This document shows positions 1 to 8,535 of a DNA stretch of 64,000 nt, in pieces. How positions within the stretch are numbered: position 1 is the stretch's first letter; every line of letters begins with the position of its first letter. The notes under the pieces are model-generated. The model was not told where the DNA came from, ran no database searches, and worked only from the letters and a program-made list of their open reading frames with translations. The stretch covers positions 1-64,000 of the forward strand of contig NZ_FOKF01000018.1 in assembly GCF_900111995.1 (NCBI RefSeq). Direction: 5' to 3'. This DNA comes from Collimonas sp. OK607. GTDB taxonomy: Bacteria; Pseudomonadota; Gammaproteobacteria; Burkholderiales; Burkholderiaceae_D. The position numbers and the translations under genes are program-made.

Positions 1-26
1 GGCCCGATCGAAAATTCGACCGGGCC
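1..26. repeat. near-perfect 26-bp palindrome
   Basis: Bases 1-12 pair with 15-26 around an AA centre, with one mismatch (A7 against C20). The outer arms are GGCCCG and CGGGCC. No T-run follows on the plus strand, and the minus-strand side lies outside the window. It could be a terminator for a minus-strand gene or an operator. Confidence 0.55.
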
Positions 27-84
27 GTTAAGGCAAAACCACAGCGCTATGCTACTCGCGTTCTACGAAAACCTGCTTAACTGA
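1..84 (+). CDS. possible 3' end of a gene entering from the left
   Basis: The frame starting at base 1 is open for 27 codons and stops at 82-84 with the C-terminal residues AFYENLLN. A hairpin followed by a T-run lies just downstream (94-113), as expected after the end of a plus-strand gene. I do not recognise the family, and 27 open codons can occur by chance. The near-perfect palindrome at 1-26 would fall inside this frame, which argues somewhat against coding. Confidence 0.25.
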   Translation, partial: GPIENSTGPLRQNHSAMLLAFYENLLN

Positions 85-93
85 ACGGCATTA

Positions 94-113
94 GCTCCGA
101 GGAGCGCTTTTTT
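94..113 (+). terminator. possible rho-independent terminator
   Basis: GCTC-CGAG-GAGC is followed two bases later by TTTTTT (108-113). The stem is short, four to five pairs, so this is a modest call. Its orientation fits a plus-strand gene ending near base 84. Confidence 0.45.
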
Positions 114-139
114 ATTGACTGCGGTTTTAAGCGAAGATC

Positions 140-919
140 TTATTGAATCTTGGCTTTGGCGCGCAGTTCTTGTTGGTAAGCTTGCAGCTTCTTCTGTTGC
201 AGTGCTTCGGTGATTTGCGGTTTGACTTCAGCCAGGGTAGGGATCTTGGCGGCGCGTACTTCTTCCAGCTTGATCACGTGGTAACCGAATTGGGTCTTGA
301 TCGGTGTGTCTGTCAGTTGACCTGGTTTCAGTGCTACCAGCGCATCGGAGAATGGCTTCACGAACGAAGCTGGCGTTGCCCAGCCCAGATCGCCGCCGTT
401 AGCTGCCGAACCTGGATCTTTCGATTGCTTGGCCAGATCTTCAAACTTGCCGCCAGCTTTCAGCTTGGTGATGATAGCTTTGGCATCGGCTTCGTTTTCG
501 ACCAGGATATGACGTGCGTGATATTCCTTGTCGCCGGCTGTCGCCTTGAATTTGTCGTATTCAGCCTGGATGTCTGCATCCTTGATCGGGTTCTTCTTGA
601 CGAAGTCGGCAACCAGGGCGCGGATCAGGATCGATTGACGGGCGATGTCGGCTTGTGCCTTGACGTCGGCGTTGTTGCCCAGGCCCAGTTTATCGGCTTC
701 CTGAATCAACACTTCACGGTTGATCAGTTCGTCCTTGACCATGCTGCGCAGTTCCGGGGTGTCCGGCTGGCCGCCTTGTGCCGACAATTGCTTGACCATC
801 ATGTCGGCGCGCGACGATGGAATTGCCTTACCGTTCACGACTGCAAGGTTTTGGGCCATAACTGGCAATGTAGCAGCTGCAAAAAGTACCACCAGTAAAC
901 GTGAAGGTTTAAATGTCAT
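140..919 (-). CDS. periplasmic parvulin-type peptidyl-prolyl isomerase
   Basis: This 259-residue protein should catalyse cis-trans isomerisation of prolyl bonds in exported proteins in the periplasm. Residues 1-22 form a typical signal peptide cleaved after VMA. Residues about 25-115 resemble the SurA/PrsA N-terminal chaperone region (VVNGKAIP, then helices). About 134-222 is a parvulin domain with the family marks HARHILV, NGGDLGW and FGYHVIKL. A lysine/glutamine-rich helix ends the chain. I chose the ATG at 919 because AGGA lies seven bases before it; a TTG two codons upstream is less likely. It is transcribed alone. It is a single-domain PrsA/Cbf2-like protein, shorter than SurA. Confidence 0.93.
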   Translation of the reverse strand: MTFKPSRLLVVLFAAATLPVMAQNLAVVNGKAIPSSRADMMVKQLSAQGGQPDTPELRSMVKDELINREVLIQEADKLGLGNNADVKAQADIARQSILIRALVADFVKKNPIKDADIQAEYDKFKATAGDKEYHARHILVENEADAKAIITKLKAGGKFEDLAKQSKDPGSAANGGDLGWATPASFVKPFSDALVALKPGQLTDTPIKTQFGYHVIKLEEVRAAKIPTLAEVKPQITEALQQKKLQAYQQELRAKAKIQ

Positions 920-1035
920 TATCAAATCCTAGATTGGGGAGGTTGTTAATAAATTAATGCGAGGCAAAGGCAGAATAACCGAAGTGTGTTTAACGGACAA
1001 TTGATTATTCTTTCAGATCGCTATGTCGCTATGTT

Positions 1036-1314
1036 TTAAGCAGTTTTAGTTTCAGATGGGGCTAGTGCAGTAATAGCCAGTGCATGAATTTCTGCATGCA
1101 TCATTTCAGCCAGGCAATCATACACCAGCCTATGCCGATTTAAGCGGTTTTGCCCTTCAAAAACTGCGCAAACTATCCGCACTTTGTAGTGTCCGCCGCC
1201 TGAAGCGGCACCGGCGTGTCCTACATGCAGCGCCGATTCATCCTCAACTATACATTCCAAAGGTGAAAGCGCAGCTGTCAATTTGTTACGAATCGTATCA
1301 AGGCGCTGGTTCAT
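1036..1314 (-). CDS. bolA: BolA family protein
   Basis: A 92-residue BolA-fold protein. Members act with monothiol glutaredoxins in iron-sulfur trafficking, and E. coli BolA also affects cell shape under stress. The sequence shows the conserved helix-turn-strand pattern: an N-terminal helix (IRNKLTAAL), the [10 protein letters not shown] segment with its conserved His, the [10 protein letters not shown] strand and the C-terminal [17 protein letters not shown] region. Its start overlaps the stop of the upstream yciB by four bases (ATGA), so the two are probably translationally coupled. The yciB-bolA pairing is common in betaproteobacteria. I cannot tell from sequence alone which BolA subtype it is. 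Confidence 0.88.
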   Translation of the reverse strand: MNQRLDTIRNKLTAALSPLECIVEDESALHVGHAGAASGGGHYKVRIVCAVFEGQNRLNRHRLVYDCLAEMMHAEIHALAITALAPSETKTA

Positions 1315-1931
1315 TCCGGATCCTTGATGTATTTCGACAGCAAGATGCTTTGACCGATAATGAAGGCAAACATCAGCCCCATGCCGCCAAACAGCTTGAA
1401 ATTCACCCAGGTCGCGGTAGGGAAATTAAACGCGATGTACAGGTTCAGGCAACCCATCACGATAAAGAACGCGATCCAGGCAAAGCCTACACGCGGCCAG
1501 ATCGGGTCGGGCAGGGCGATCTGTTTCTCCATCATGGTGCGAATCAGGTTTTTCTTGAGTAGTAGTTGGCTAACCAGCAATGCCGTCGCAAACGCCCAAT
1601 ACAGGACGGTCGGCTTCCATTTGATGAAGGTTTCATTATGGAAGTAGATGGTGGCGCCGCCGAAAACGCAGATGATGATGAAAGACACCCACAACATCGC
1701 ATCGACTTTTTTCCGGCGCAGCAGCAGATAGCCGATTTGCGCCACTGTGGCGATGATCGCCACCGCAGTCGCCAATAGCACCGGCGCTTGCGTAGCGGTA
1801 ACCACGCCGCCAGACACAAAGCCCGATAAATACTGGCTGACCAGCGCTTGCGCCGCATCAGGGCTGCCTTCGCTCCATTTGAAGATGCCGAAGAAAAGGA
1901 TTACCGGGAACAGGTCGAACAGGAACTTCAT
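1311..1931 (-). CDS. yciB: inner-membrane septation protein YciB
   Basis: A 206-residue integral membrane protein of the YciB/IspA (septation protein A) family, which supports cell-envelope integrity and division in the inner membrane. The N-terminus [19 protein letters not shown] is the family signature. Five to six hydrophobic segments can be seen (about 5-20, 48-72, 77-95, 107-125, 147-170, 178-195). [11 protein letters not shown] and the [14 protein letters not shown] loop are also typical. Its length matches the family. It overlaps bolA by ATGA and is the first gene of that pair. Confidence 0.94.
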   Translation of the reverse strand: MKFLFDLFPVILFFGIFKWSEGSPDAAQALVSQYLSGFVSGGVVTATQAPVLLATAVAIIATVAQIGYLLLRRKKVDAMLWVSFIIICVFGGATIYFHNETFIKWKPTVLYWAFATALLVSQLLLKKNLIRTMMEKQIALPDPIWPRVGFAWIAFFIVMGCLNLYIAFNFPTATWVNFKLFGGMGLMFAFIIGQSILLSKYIKDPE

Positions 1932-2033
1932 TTGTTTGGTGTGCTTTCAGTCAGGATAACTAATTAATGGTTGAATCTGAATCTTCTAATGGCCAATGGC
2001 CGAATCGTAAATCAGCGTTTGTGCCGGAGCGCT

Positions 2034-2435
2034 TCAGCCGGCCGGATCAAAACGCAGCGATGCCGAATTGATGCAGTAGCGCAAACCGGTTGGCGGCGGT
2101 CCGTCCGGGAATACATGGCCCAGATGGGCGTCGCACACCTTGCACAGGATTTCAGTGCGCATCATGCCATGAGTACGGTCGACGCGCTCTTCGACATTAT
2201 CGGGATTGATGGCCTTGAAATAACTAGGCCAGCCGCAGCCGGAATCGAATTTGGCGTCTGATTCGAACAGGGGCGTATTGCAGCATACGCAGGTATAGAT
2301 GCCATGCTCGTGATGATCCCAGAAGCGGCCGGTGAACGCCCGTTCGGTAGCGGCGTGACGGGTCACCTCATATTCCATCGGCTCCAGTTCGGCGCGCCAT
2401 TCTGCGTCGGTTTTAATGACTTTGCTGCTGCTCAT
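2034..2435 (-). CDS. msrB: peptide-methionine (R)-S-oxide reductase MsrB
   Basis: A 133-residue cytosolic MsrB that reduces the R epimer of methionine sulfoxide in oxidised proteins, using thioredoxin. The zinc-binding pairs CVCC (about 47-50) and CKVC (about 97-100) are both present, as are the substrate-pocket motif SGCGWPSYF and the catalytic Cys in [11 protein letters not shown]. No MsrA domain is fused. It lies 15 bases downstream of selO on the same strand, and both genes belong to oxidative-stress defence, so a joint transcript is likely. Confidence 0.97.
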   Translation of the reverse strand: MSSSKVIKTDAEWRAELEPMEYEVTRHAATERAFTGRFWDHHEHGIYTCVCCNTPLFESDAKFDSGCGWPSYFKAINPDNVEERVDRTHGMMRTEILCKVCDAHLGHVFPDGPPPTGLRYCINSASLRFDPAG

Positions 2436-2450
2436 GGTTTCAATTCCAAT

Positions 2451-3962
2451 CTATGACGAACAACTGACTTCCAGTCCGCGTGCCCAATCCGGCGGCAATT
2501 CTGCGTACTGCGCATGTTGCGGTTGTTCATCAAACGGGTTTTCAAGAATTTGCTGCAATTTCCGGACTTCAGAGAAGTCTTTATTCTGAGCGTGTTCGAT
2601 TGCTGTTTGCGCCAAATAGTTTCGCAATACATATTTGGGGTTAGTTGCATCCATTGCAAGCTTGCGATTGCTATCCTGGCTATTTTCCATTTTCAGGCGA
2701 GCCCGGTATTGTAACGCCCATGCGTCGAATGCCGCGCGGTCTATGAACAGATCGCGCAGGGCAGCATCACGACTAGATTCATCGGCGTTGGCATCGTCCA
2801 CACGCAAATTGCCGAGCCGGCGGAAAAACAGGGTGAAATCGACATGGCTGGCCTGCATCAGGGCAAACATGGCGTCCAGCAACTTGTCGTCGTCCGCCTG
2901 GTGCGTTACCAGGCCCAGCTTGGCGTGCAGCAATTCATCCAGTTTTGCGCCGTACAGGGCCTGGTAATTGCTGAGCGCGGCTTCGGTCGCCTCGACGCTG
3001 CCGATCAGCGGCAGCAAAGCCTGGCCCAGGGCAAAGCAGTTCCAATGGCCGATCTGCGGCTGCTGGTTGTAGGCATACCGGCCTTGCTGGTCGGTATGGT
3101 TGCAGATATGGCGCGGATCGTAAGCCTCCATGAAACCGAACGGGCCGTAATCCAGGGTTAGCCCGAGGATGGACATATTGTCGGTGTTCATCACGCCGTG
3201 CATGAAGCCGACTGCCTGCCATTGCGCCATCAGGTGCGCGGTGCGGCGCGTCACTTCGGCCAGCAGCGCCTGATAAGGGTTCTCTGCCGCCAGCAGTTCA
3301 GGATAAAAGCCGGAGATCACATGGTCAGCCAAGGCTTTAAGCGCTTCCGGCTGATTGTTGTAATACCAATGCTCGAACGAGCCGAAGCGCACAAAGCTAG
3401 GCGCCATGCGGGTCACCACCGCCGTAGTTTCCGGCCGTTCGCGCATCGCCAACTGATCGGAGCCGATCACCGCCAGCGCACGCGAAGTAGGGATGCCGAG
3501 TGCCGCCATCGCTTCCGAGCACAGGTATTCACGGATTGACGAGCGCAGCACGGCACGGCCGTCGCCCATGCGCGAATAAGGCGTGGCGCCGGCGCCCTTG
3601 AGTTGCAACTCCAGCCGACCGCCATCGGCAGCCGCCACGTCGCCCAGCAGAATGGCGCGGCCATCGCCCAATTGCCCGGCCCAGACGCCGAACTGATGGC
3701 CGGAATACACCGCCGCCAGTGGCTGAGAGTCGTTGGCGCCGCGATTGCCGGCAAGCGTCTGGATGAAAACATCGTTGTCGAATGCCGTCGGCGCCAGCCC
3801 GATCAGCTGTGCCGCCTGCGCGCTGGCCGCAACCAGGTACGGCGCTGGAATTGGCGTCGGCATCAGCTTGGTGTAAAAGGCTGCGGGCAAACTCGCGAAC
3901 GCGTTAGAGAAACGCAGATGATCGAGTGCAGGTGCCTCGGGGAAAGCCAAACGGTTGTTCAT
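2451..3962 (-). CDS. selO: protein adenylyltransferase SelO (YdiU)
   Basis: A 503-residue pseudokinase-fold enzyme that transfers AMP to Ser, Thr or Tyr of target proteins; the family is linked to redox homeostasis. Family blocks are clear: [19 protein letters not shown] near residue 85-103, [37 protein letters not shown], and the active-site stretch [23 protein letters not shown] near 255-280. The C-terminus is SCSS; the Cys sits where animal SelO carries selenocysteine. Length is normal. It is followed directly by msrB, which fits a shared role in handling oxidation. Confidence 0.96.
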   Translation of the reverse strand: MNNRLAFPEAPALDHLRFSNAFASLPAAFYTKLMPTPIPAPYLVAASAQAAQLIGLAPTAFDNDVFIQTLAGNRGANDSQPLAAVYSGHQFGVWAGQLGDGRAILLGDVAAADGGRLELQLKGAGATPYSRMGDGRAVLRSSIREYLCSEAMAALGIPTSRALAVIGSDQLAMRERPETTAVVTRMAPSFVRFGSFEHWYYNNQPEALKALADHVISGFYPELLAAENPYQALLAEVTRRTAHLMAQWQAVGFMHGVMNTDNMSILGLTLDYGPFGFMEAYDPRHICNHTDQQGRYAYNQQPQIGHWNCFALGQALLPLIGSVEATEAALSNYQALYGAKLDELLHAKLGLVTHQADDDKLLDAMFALMQASHVDFTLFFRRLGNLRVDDANADESSRDAALRDLFIDRAAFDAWALQYRARLKMENSQDSNRKLAMDATNPKYVLRNYLAQTAIEHAQNKDFSEVRKLQQILENPFDEQPQHAQYAELPPDWARGLEVSCSS

Positions 3963-4051
3963 GAAAGCGTTGATCCTGATTGCAATATGACGGGAAGCCT
4001 CAAGTATCGCACGGCTACGCTATCCTTACCTTGAGCGGCGGCGCGGGCTTT

Positions 4052-4666
4052 CTACTCTGCCGCACCGAACGCCCGGGCTGCGAGGGTCCGTGCATGATCG
4101 CGAATGTCGATTTGCCATGGCTCGCTCAACTCCGCAAAGCGCAACTGGTCGCCGGCAAAAAAGGCACGTGTAGCTTCTTCAAAGTCGGCTTGATTGCCAG
4201 CCATTGCAGACATGAACCGATACGCCGATTCTTGCGCCAGGCGCATCTGGTCGCGTTCTTCGTTACGGCGCTTAGCTTCTTCAACCAACTTGCGCAGCGC
4301 CACGGATGCACCGCCGGGTTGCTGGTTCAGCCAATCCCAGTGACGCGGCAGCAGAGTCACTTCGCGACCGATGACGCCCAGTTTCGGCCGACCGGGGCCA
4401 CGTGCCGTTTGCAGGTCATCGGCGGCTTTTTCCATTGCCGTGGCGCCGGCTTCGCTAGCGGACAGGCGTTGCAATACTTGTTCAGCGCTGCCGCGGAAGT
4501 CGATTTCGACCTGTTCGCTGGTGAGGTCGTCGAAGATCAGTATGGTGGCGGAGTCGTTCCTGTCGATCAGCTCCTTTACTTTGAGCGCTACCAGCGCCAG
4601 TTGCCCGGAGGCGATGCGGTTGGCGCCGGCAAAGGCGATGACGGGGTGTGGATTGGCGGCATTCAT
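4052..4666 (-). CDS. DUF2239 family protein
   Basis: A 204-residue protein of a family with no assigned function. The diagnostic central block GPGRPKLGVIGREVTLLPRHWDWL is followed by QPGGASVALRKLVEEAKRR, which could form a DNA-binding or helical segment. The N-terminal part (IAFAGANRIASGQL, TILIFDDLTSEQVEIDFRG) resembles a small alpha/beta unit. The start at 4666 is a choice: a TTG at 4702 would add twelve residues, but it lies inside a repeated operator-like sequence. The gene diverges from the liv operon, and both may share the control sites at 4698-4744. Confidence 0.85.
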   Translation of the reverse strand: MNAANPHPVIAFAGANRIASGQLALVALKVKELIDRNDSATILIFDDLTSEQVEIDFRGSAEQVLQRLSASEAGATAMEKAADDLQTARGPGRPKLGVIGREVTLLPRHWDWLNQQPGGASVALRKLVEEAKRRNEERDQMRLAQESAYRFMSAMAGNQADFEEATRAFFAGDQLRFAELSEPWQIDIRDHARTLAARAFGAAE

Positions 4667-4697
4667 CTCGGATGGCTTCCATATGCTGTGTAGTTGC

Positions 4698-4744
4698 GTC
4701 AATATTACCCGGGTTTAATTAATTGGTCAATATTACCTTGGTAA
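4698..4744. promoter_or_regulatory. two operator-like repeats between DUF2239 and livH
   Basis: GTCAATATTACC occurs at 4698-4709 and again at 4726-4737, a 28-bp period. Each copy runs into an imperfect dyad: TTACCCGGGTTTA, and then TTACC-TT-GGTAA (4733-4744). Tandem dyads of this size in a divergent intergenic gap are typical of a TetR- or MerR-type regulator site. No regulator gene for it is visible nearby. Confidence 0.6.
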
Positions 4745-4845
4745 AAATACGACATCGCTTCCCGAACGAACCGGTAAAATGCCGGACTAGCTGTCGTCAT
4801 CGCGCGCAGTAACATCAATAAAATCAAGAACGCCAAGAACACTAA

Positions 4846-5790
4846 ATGGAATTCACCCTCATCACCTTGCTGAACGGTCTCAGTTACGGCCTGCTGCTGT
4901 TCCTGCTGTCGTCGGGGCTGACGCTGATTTTCAGCATGCTGGGCGTGTTGAATTTTGCCCATGCGAGTTTTTATATGCTGGGCGCTTATTTCGCCTATGC
5001 GATCAGCGCCAAGCTCGGATTCTGGCCGGCGCTGTTGCTGGCGCCGCTGCTGGTCGGCATGCTGGGCGCGCTGGTTGAGTGTTTTGGCCTGCGCCATGTG
5101 CGGCGTCACGGACAGGTCGCAGAATTGCTGTTTACTTTCGGCTTGTCCTACGTGGTAGTCGAACTGGTGCAACTGGCGTGGGGCAGATCGGCGCTGCCGT
5201 ATGCGATCCCTGCACAACTAGATGGGCCGCTGTTCACTTTTTATGCAACTACGTTTCCCATCTACCGTGGCTTCATGATGCTGCTTGCATTGCTGGTTTT
5301 GCTGGCGGCCGCCTGGTTGCTGAAGCGTTCGCGTATCGGTTTGCTGATCCAGGCGGCGCTGACGCATCCGCAGATGGTCGAAGCCTTGGGGCATAACGTG
5401 CCGCGTATCTTTACCTGGGTATTTGCCGCCGGCTGCGGTTTGGCTGGATTAGCCGGGGTGGTGGGCGGCAATGCCTTTGTCACTGAGCCGGGTATGGCGG
5501 CCGGGGTCGGCAGTATTATTTTCGTGGTGGTGGTGGTCGGCGGCCTCGGTTCTTTGCGCGGAGCGTTCATCGCCTCGTTGCTGATCGGGATTTTGCAGAC
5601 CTTTGCCGTTGCGCTGGATGTGTCCGCAGCGAGCGGTTTGGCGTATTGGGGTGTGCAGGTCAATCCTGACGCAACGGTATCCCCGTTGCTGCAGCTGACG
5701 CTGGCCCAGCTTGCACCTGTATTGCCGTATCTTCTGCTGGTGCTGGTCATGCTGCTGCGTCCGCGCGGCTTGTTTGGCGTGCGCGATTGA
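4846..5790 (+). CDS. livH: branched-chain amino-acid type ABC permease LivH
   Basis: A 314-residue inner-membrane permease of the LivH family, one of two channel subunits of a HAAT-type ABC importer. The N-terminus (TLLNGLSYGLLLFLLSSGLTLIFSMLGVLNFAHASFYMLGAY) carries the family hallmark GLTL.F..LGV.NFAHG, with Ala in place of the final Gly. About eight hydrophobic segments follow, with the conserved EALGHNVPRIFTWVFAAGCGLAGLAG near 180-205. It is first in a four-gene operon with overlapping ends. The substrate cannot be read from sequence; branched-chain amino acids, short amides and aromatic acids are all used by this family. Confidence 0.94.
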   Translation: MEFTLITLLNGLSYGLLLFLLSSGLTLIFSMLGVLNFAHASFYMLGAYFAYAISAKLGFWPALLLAPLLVGMLGALVECFGLRHVRRHGQVAELLFTFGLSYVVVELVQLAWGRSALPYAIPAQLDGPLFTFYATTFPIYRGFMMLLALLVLLAAAWLLKRSRIGLLIQAALTHPQMVEALGHNVPRIFTWVFAAGCGLAGLAGVVGGNAFVTEPGMAAGVGSIIFVVVVVGGLGSLRGAFIASLLIGILQTFAVALDVSAASGLAYWGVQVNPDATVSPLLQLTLAQLAPVLPYLLLVLVMLLRPRGLFGVRD

Positions 5791-6869
5791 TGGCCGGCCG
5801 CATGAATATGAGTATGAGGGTGGAACGCAAATGGATCTGGATGGCGTTTGCGCTGATATTGCTGGTGGCGCCGTGGGTGTTTCCGCAAAGCGCGGCGCTG
5901 TCTATCTTGTCGCAATGCGGCAGCATGACGATCCTCGCGCTTTCCTTCAACATGCTGCTGGGGCAAACCGGCATGCTGTCCTTCGGCCATGCCGTGTATT
6001 CCGGCCTGGCCGCCTTTGTCGCCGCGCATGTGATGAACCGGCTGGCCGGCGGCAGTCCTGCAATGCTGCTGTTGGTGCCGCTGGTTGGCGGTTGCGCCGG
6101 TATGTTATGCGGCGTCGTTTTCGGCTTTATCACTACCCGCAAATCGGGTACGGCGTTGTCGATGATCAGCCTGGCGCTGGTTGAGCTGGCGGCGGCTGCA
6201 GCCTTGATGTTTCCGGGATGGTTTGGCGGTGAGAGCGGGATCAGCACCGACCGCGTGCTTGGCGCGCCGGTTTTCGGAATCGACTTCGCATCGCAATTGC
6301 AGGTCTATTACCTGATCGCGTTCTGGCTTTTCGTTTGCGCTGCCGCCATGTATGGATTGACTCTTACGCCGCTAGGGCGTATTGCCAATGCCGTGCGCGA
6401 CAACCCGGAGCGGGCAGCGTTCATCGGTCACGATCCGCGCCGGGTACGTTACGTAATGTTCATTTTGTCGGCATTCTTCGCTGGCGTCGGCGGCGCGTTG
6501 AGCGCCATCAATTTTGAAATCGTCAGTGCTGAAAACCTGAGCTTGTTGCGTTCGGCACAGATCCTGTTGTTTGCCTACATCGGCGGCATTGGCTATTTCT
6601 TCGGGCCGATGGTAGGGGCGGTGGTCGGCGTACTGTTTTCTGCTTTGCTGTCGACTTATACGCGAGGCTGGCAGTTGTATCTCGGATTGCTGTTTGTAAT
6701 TGTCGTCTTGTTTGCACCAGGCGGTATCGCCGGTGTCTGGATGGCGGCAGTGACGACCTGGCGGCGCCTGACGGCGGCGTTTCTGTTGCGTGTGGCCGGC
6801 CTGTTGCTGCTGGCGGGCGGCGCCGTGCTGTTAATTGAAACACTGTATCAGCGGGCGGCGGGCATATGA
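5790..6869 (+). CDS. livM: branched-chain amino-acid type ABC permease LivM
   Basis: A 359-residue second permease subunit with about nine to ten membrane segments. LivM marks include ILALSFNMLLGQTGMLSFGHAVYSGLAAF near 45-75, GLTLTPLGRIANAVRDNPERAAFIGHDPRRVRY near 190-225 (the cytoplasmic coupling loop) and the GVGGALSAINFEIVSAENL block. The chosen ATG at 5790 overlaps the livH stop (TGATG). The C-terminus carries an additional hydrophobic helix (about 330-352). The stop overlaps the livG start by ATGA. Confidence 0.94.
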   Translation: MAGRMNMSMRVERKWIWMAFALILLVAPWVFPQSAALSILSQCGSMTILALSFNMLLGQTGMLSFGHAVYSGLAAFVAAHVMNRLAGGSPAMLLLVPLVGGCAGMLCGVVFGFITTRKSGTALSMISLALVELAAAAALMFPGWFGGESGISTDRVLGAPVFGIDFASQLQVYYLIAFWLFVCAAAMYGLTLTPLGRIANAVRDNPERAAFIGHDPRRVRYVMFILSAFFAGVGGALSAINFEIVSAENLSLLRSAQILLFAYIGGIGYFFGPMVGAVVGVLFSALLSTYTRGWQLYLGLLFVIVVLFAPGGIAGVWMAAVTTWRRLTAAFLLRVAGLLLLAGGAVLLIETLYQRAAGI

Positions 6870-7642
6870 GCGAAAACGCAACGCCGAACATTCTGGAGCT
6901 ACGCGATCTGCACAAGCAATTCGGTGACACGCGGATTATCTGTGGCGCGGATCTGCAATTGAGGCAAGGTGAAAGGCTGGCGTTGATCGGTCCCAATGGC
7001 GCTGGAAAATCAACCTTGTTCAATCTGATATCCGGCCGCACCGAGGTTAGCAGCGGCGAGGTTCTTTTGCATGGGCTGCAGATAACCGGCCTGAGCCCGT
7101 TCCAGATCAATCGCCTCGGCCTGACGCGCAGCTTTCAGATTACCAATATATTTCCGCAACTGAGCGTCCAGGAAAACCTGCGTGCTGCGGTGTTGTCGTC
7201 GCATGGCTATCGCCAGGTCTTCTGGCGTCGTTTGTCGAATCTGCGAGCGGTTAGCCAGCGCACTGAAGAAGTATTGCAGCAATGCGGTTTGGAACCGCAG
7301 CGCGATACGCCTGGCCGCGACCTCAGTTATGCCGCCCAGCGCGCCTTGGAAATCGGCATCACGATTGCCGGCGATGCCGGCCTGATCTTGCTCGATGAGC
7401 CGACCGCCGGCATGAGCCGGGACGAATCCGCTGCCGCTACCGAGCTGATCCGTCGTGTCAGCACCGGTAAAACCTTGTTGATGATCGAGCACGATATGGA
7501 GGTGGTGTTCGGACTGGTGGACAGGATTGCGGTGCTGGTCGAGGGACGGATCATTGCTTGCGATACGCCGGCTGCGATTCGTAATAATCGGGCAGTTCAA
7601 GCGGCCTATCTCGGGCAGCTCGACGCGGAGCCGATGCCATGA
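6866..7642 (+). CDS. livG: ABC transporter ATP-binding subunit LivG (degenerate signature)
   Basis: A 258-residue cytosolic ATPase of the importer. Walker A is normal (GPNGAGKST, 42-50), Walker B is LILLDE (173-178) and the H-loop IEH is present. The signature motif, usually LSYGEQ or LSGGQ, reads LSYAAQ (153-158), so the ATP-contacting Gly is Ala. Because each ATP site pairs one subunit's Walker A with the other's signature, this change affects the site formed with LivF's Walker A. The gene overlaps livM and livF by four bases on each side. Confidence 0.94.
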   Translation: MSENATPNILELRDLHKQFGDTRIICGADLQLRQGERLALIGPNGAGKSTLFNLISGRTEVSSGEVLLHGLQITGLSPFQINRLGLTRSFQITNIFPQLSVQENLRAAVLSSHGYRQVFWRRLSNLRAVSQRTEEVLQQCGLEPQRDTPGRDLSYAAQRALEIGITIAGDAGLILLDEPTAGMSRDESAAATELIRRVSTGKTLLMIEHDMEVVFGLVDRIAVLVEGRIIACDTPAAIRNNRAVQAAYLGQLDAEPMP

Positions 7643-8331
7643 GCGCCATGCTTGAAGTACGCGGCTTGAATGCCTTCTACGATCAAAGCCATGTCTTGCA
7701 TGGTGTCGATCTTGATGTCGGGCCGGGTGAAATAGTCAGTCTGCTGGGGCGCAATGGCGCGGGCCGTTCCTCAACACTGAAAGCGCTCATGGGAATGATG
7801 CGCAGCAGCGGTTCGGTGCGCTTCAACGGCACTGAACTGATTGGTTTGAAAACCTTCCAGATTGCCAGGCGCGGCCTGGCTTATGTACCGGAAGAGCGGG
7901 CCGTATTCCCGACGCTGACCGTGCAACAGAATTTGCTTGTGGGGCAGCAGCGCGAGCGGGTGGCAATCGAGGATATGTGGCAGTTGATGCCGCAGCTGGC
8001 GGTACGCAAGCATGTCGCTGCAGGTTTGCTATCCGGCGGCGAGCAGCAAATGCTCAGCCTGTGCCGCAGCCTGATGGGAAAGCCGCAACTGATCATGGTA
8101 GATGAGCCGACCGAAGGCTTGACGCCGCACATGGTGCAGTCGGTGGCGCAGCATCTGCTGGCGTTGCGTACGCGGGGGCTGGGCGTGTTGCTGGTCGAGC
8201 AAAAACTCGGTATCACGCTGGAGATATCCGACCGGGTGCTGGTGATGGGGCATGGCCGGATTGTGTTTGCCGGTACGCCGGATGAATTGCGCGCGAATCC
8301 GGCGGTGCGGCAGAAGTGGTTGGAAGTTTGA
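7639..8331 (+). CDS. livF: ABC transporter ATP-binding subunit LivF (Walker A Lys to Arg)
   Basis: A 230-residue ATPase, the last gene of the operon. Its Walker A reads GRNGAGRSS (37-45): the phosphate-binding Lys is Arg43 (codon CGT). The signature LSGGEQ (131-136) and Walker B LIMVDE (151-156) are intact, as is the family-typical LLVEQ end. From memory, LivF relatives with GR in place of GK exist, so this may be a clade trait rather than damage. With LivG's altered signature it predicts one weak and one active ATP site. No livK-type binding protein follows. Confidence 0.93.
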   Translation: MSAMLEVRGLNAFYDQSHVLHGVDLDVGPGEIVSLLGRNGAGRSSTLKALMGMMRSSGSVRFNGTELIGLKTFQIARRGLAYVPEERAVFPTLTVQQNLLVGQQRERVAIEDMWQLMPQLAVRKHVAAGLLSGGEQQMLSLCRSLMGKPQLIMVDEPTEGLTPHMVQSVAQHLLALRTRGLGVLLVEQKLGITLEISDRVLVMGHGRIVFAGTPDELRANPAVRQKWLEV

Positions 8332-8367
8332 TTGGGAAATGAGGCAATCGGTTGTTCTTCTGCAGTT

Positions 8368-8401
8368 CACGTTTTCTGTCGCTTCGCCGACAGAAAACGT
8401 G
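8368..8401. repeat. perfect 14-bp inverted repeat after livF
   Basis: CACGTTTTCTGTCG (8368-8381) and its exact reverse complement (8388-8401) enclose a six-base loop, CTTCGC. It lies 37 bp after the livF stop and could stop transcription or protect the mRNA end. No T-run follows, so a classical terminator is not certain. Confidence 0.75.
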
Positions 8402-8408
8402 GGCAGAT

Positions 8409-8430
8409 CTCAGTCCAGACTCAGTCCAGA
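8409..8430. repeat. 11-bp tandem duplication
   Basis: CTCAGTCCAGA is present twice head-to-tail (8409-8419 and 8420-8430) in the gap between the convergent livF and MFS genes. I found no coding function for the 8332-8535 gap. Confidence 0.8.
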
Positions 8431-8535
8431 GTGGCTCGAGCGAGGAATGGAGCGAAGAGTTCTCGGGCTATCTCCGGCGTCACGACGTCGGTCGGGAATA
8501 TTGGGGCAACGCATGTCTGATGCGCGTGGCGCTGA

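Noticed and set aside
4705-5217. Minus-strand frame of 170 codons, rich in Gln, Arg and His, opposite livH
   Set aside because: The composition is that of antisense reading of a Leu-rich membrane protein, and livH is well supported.
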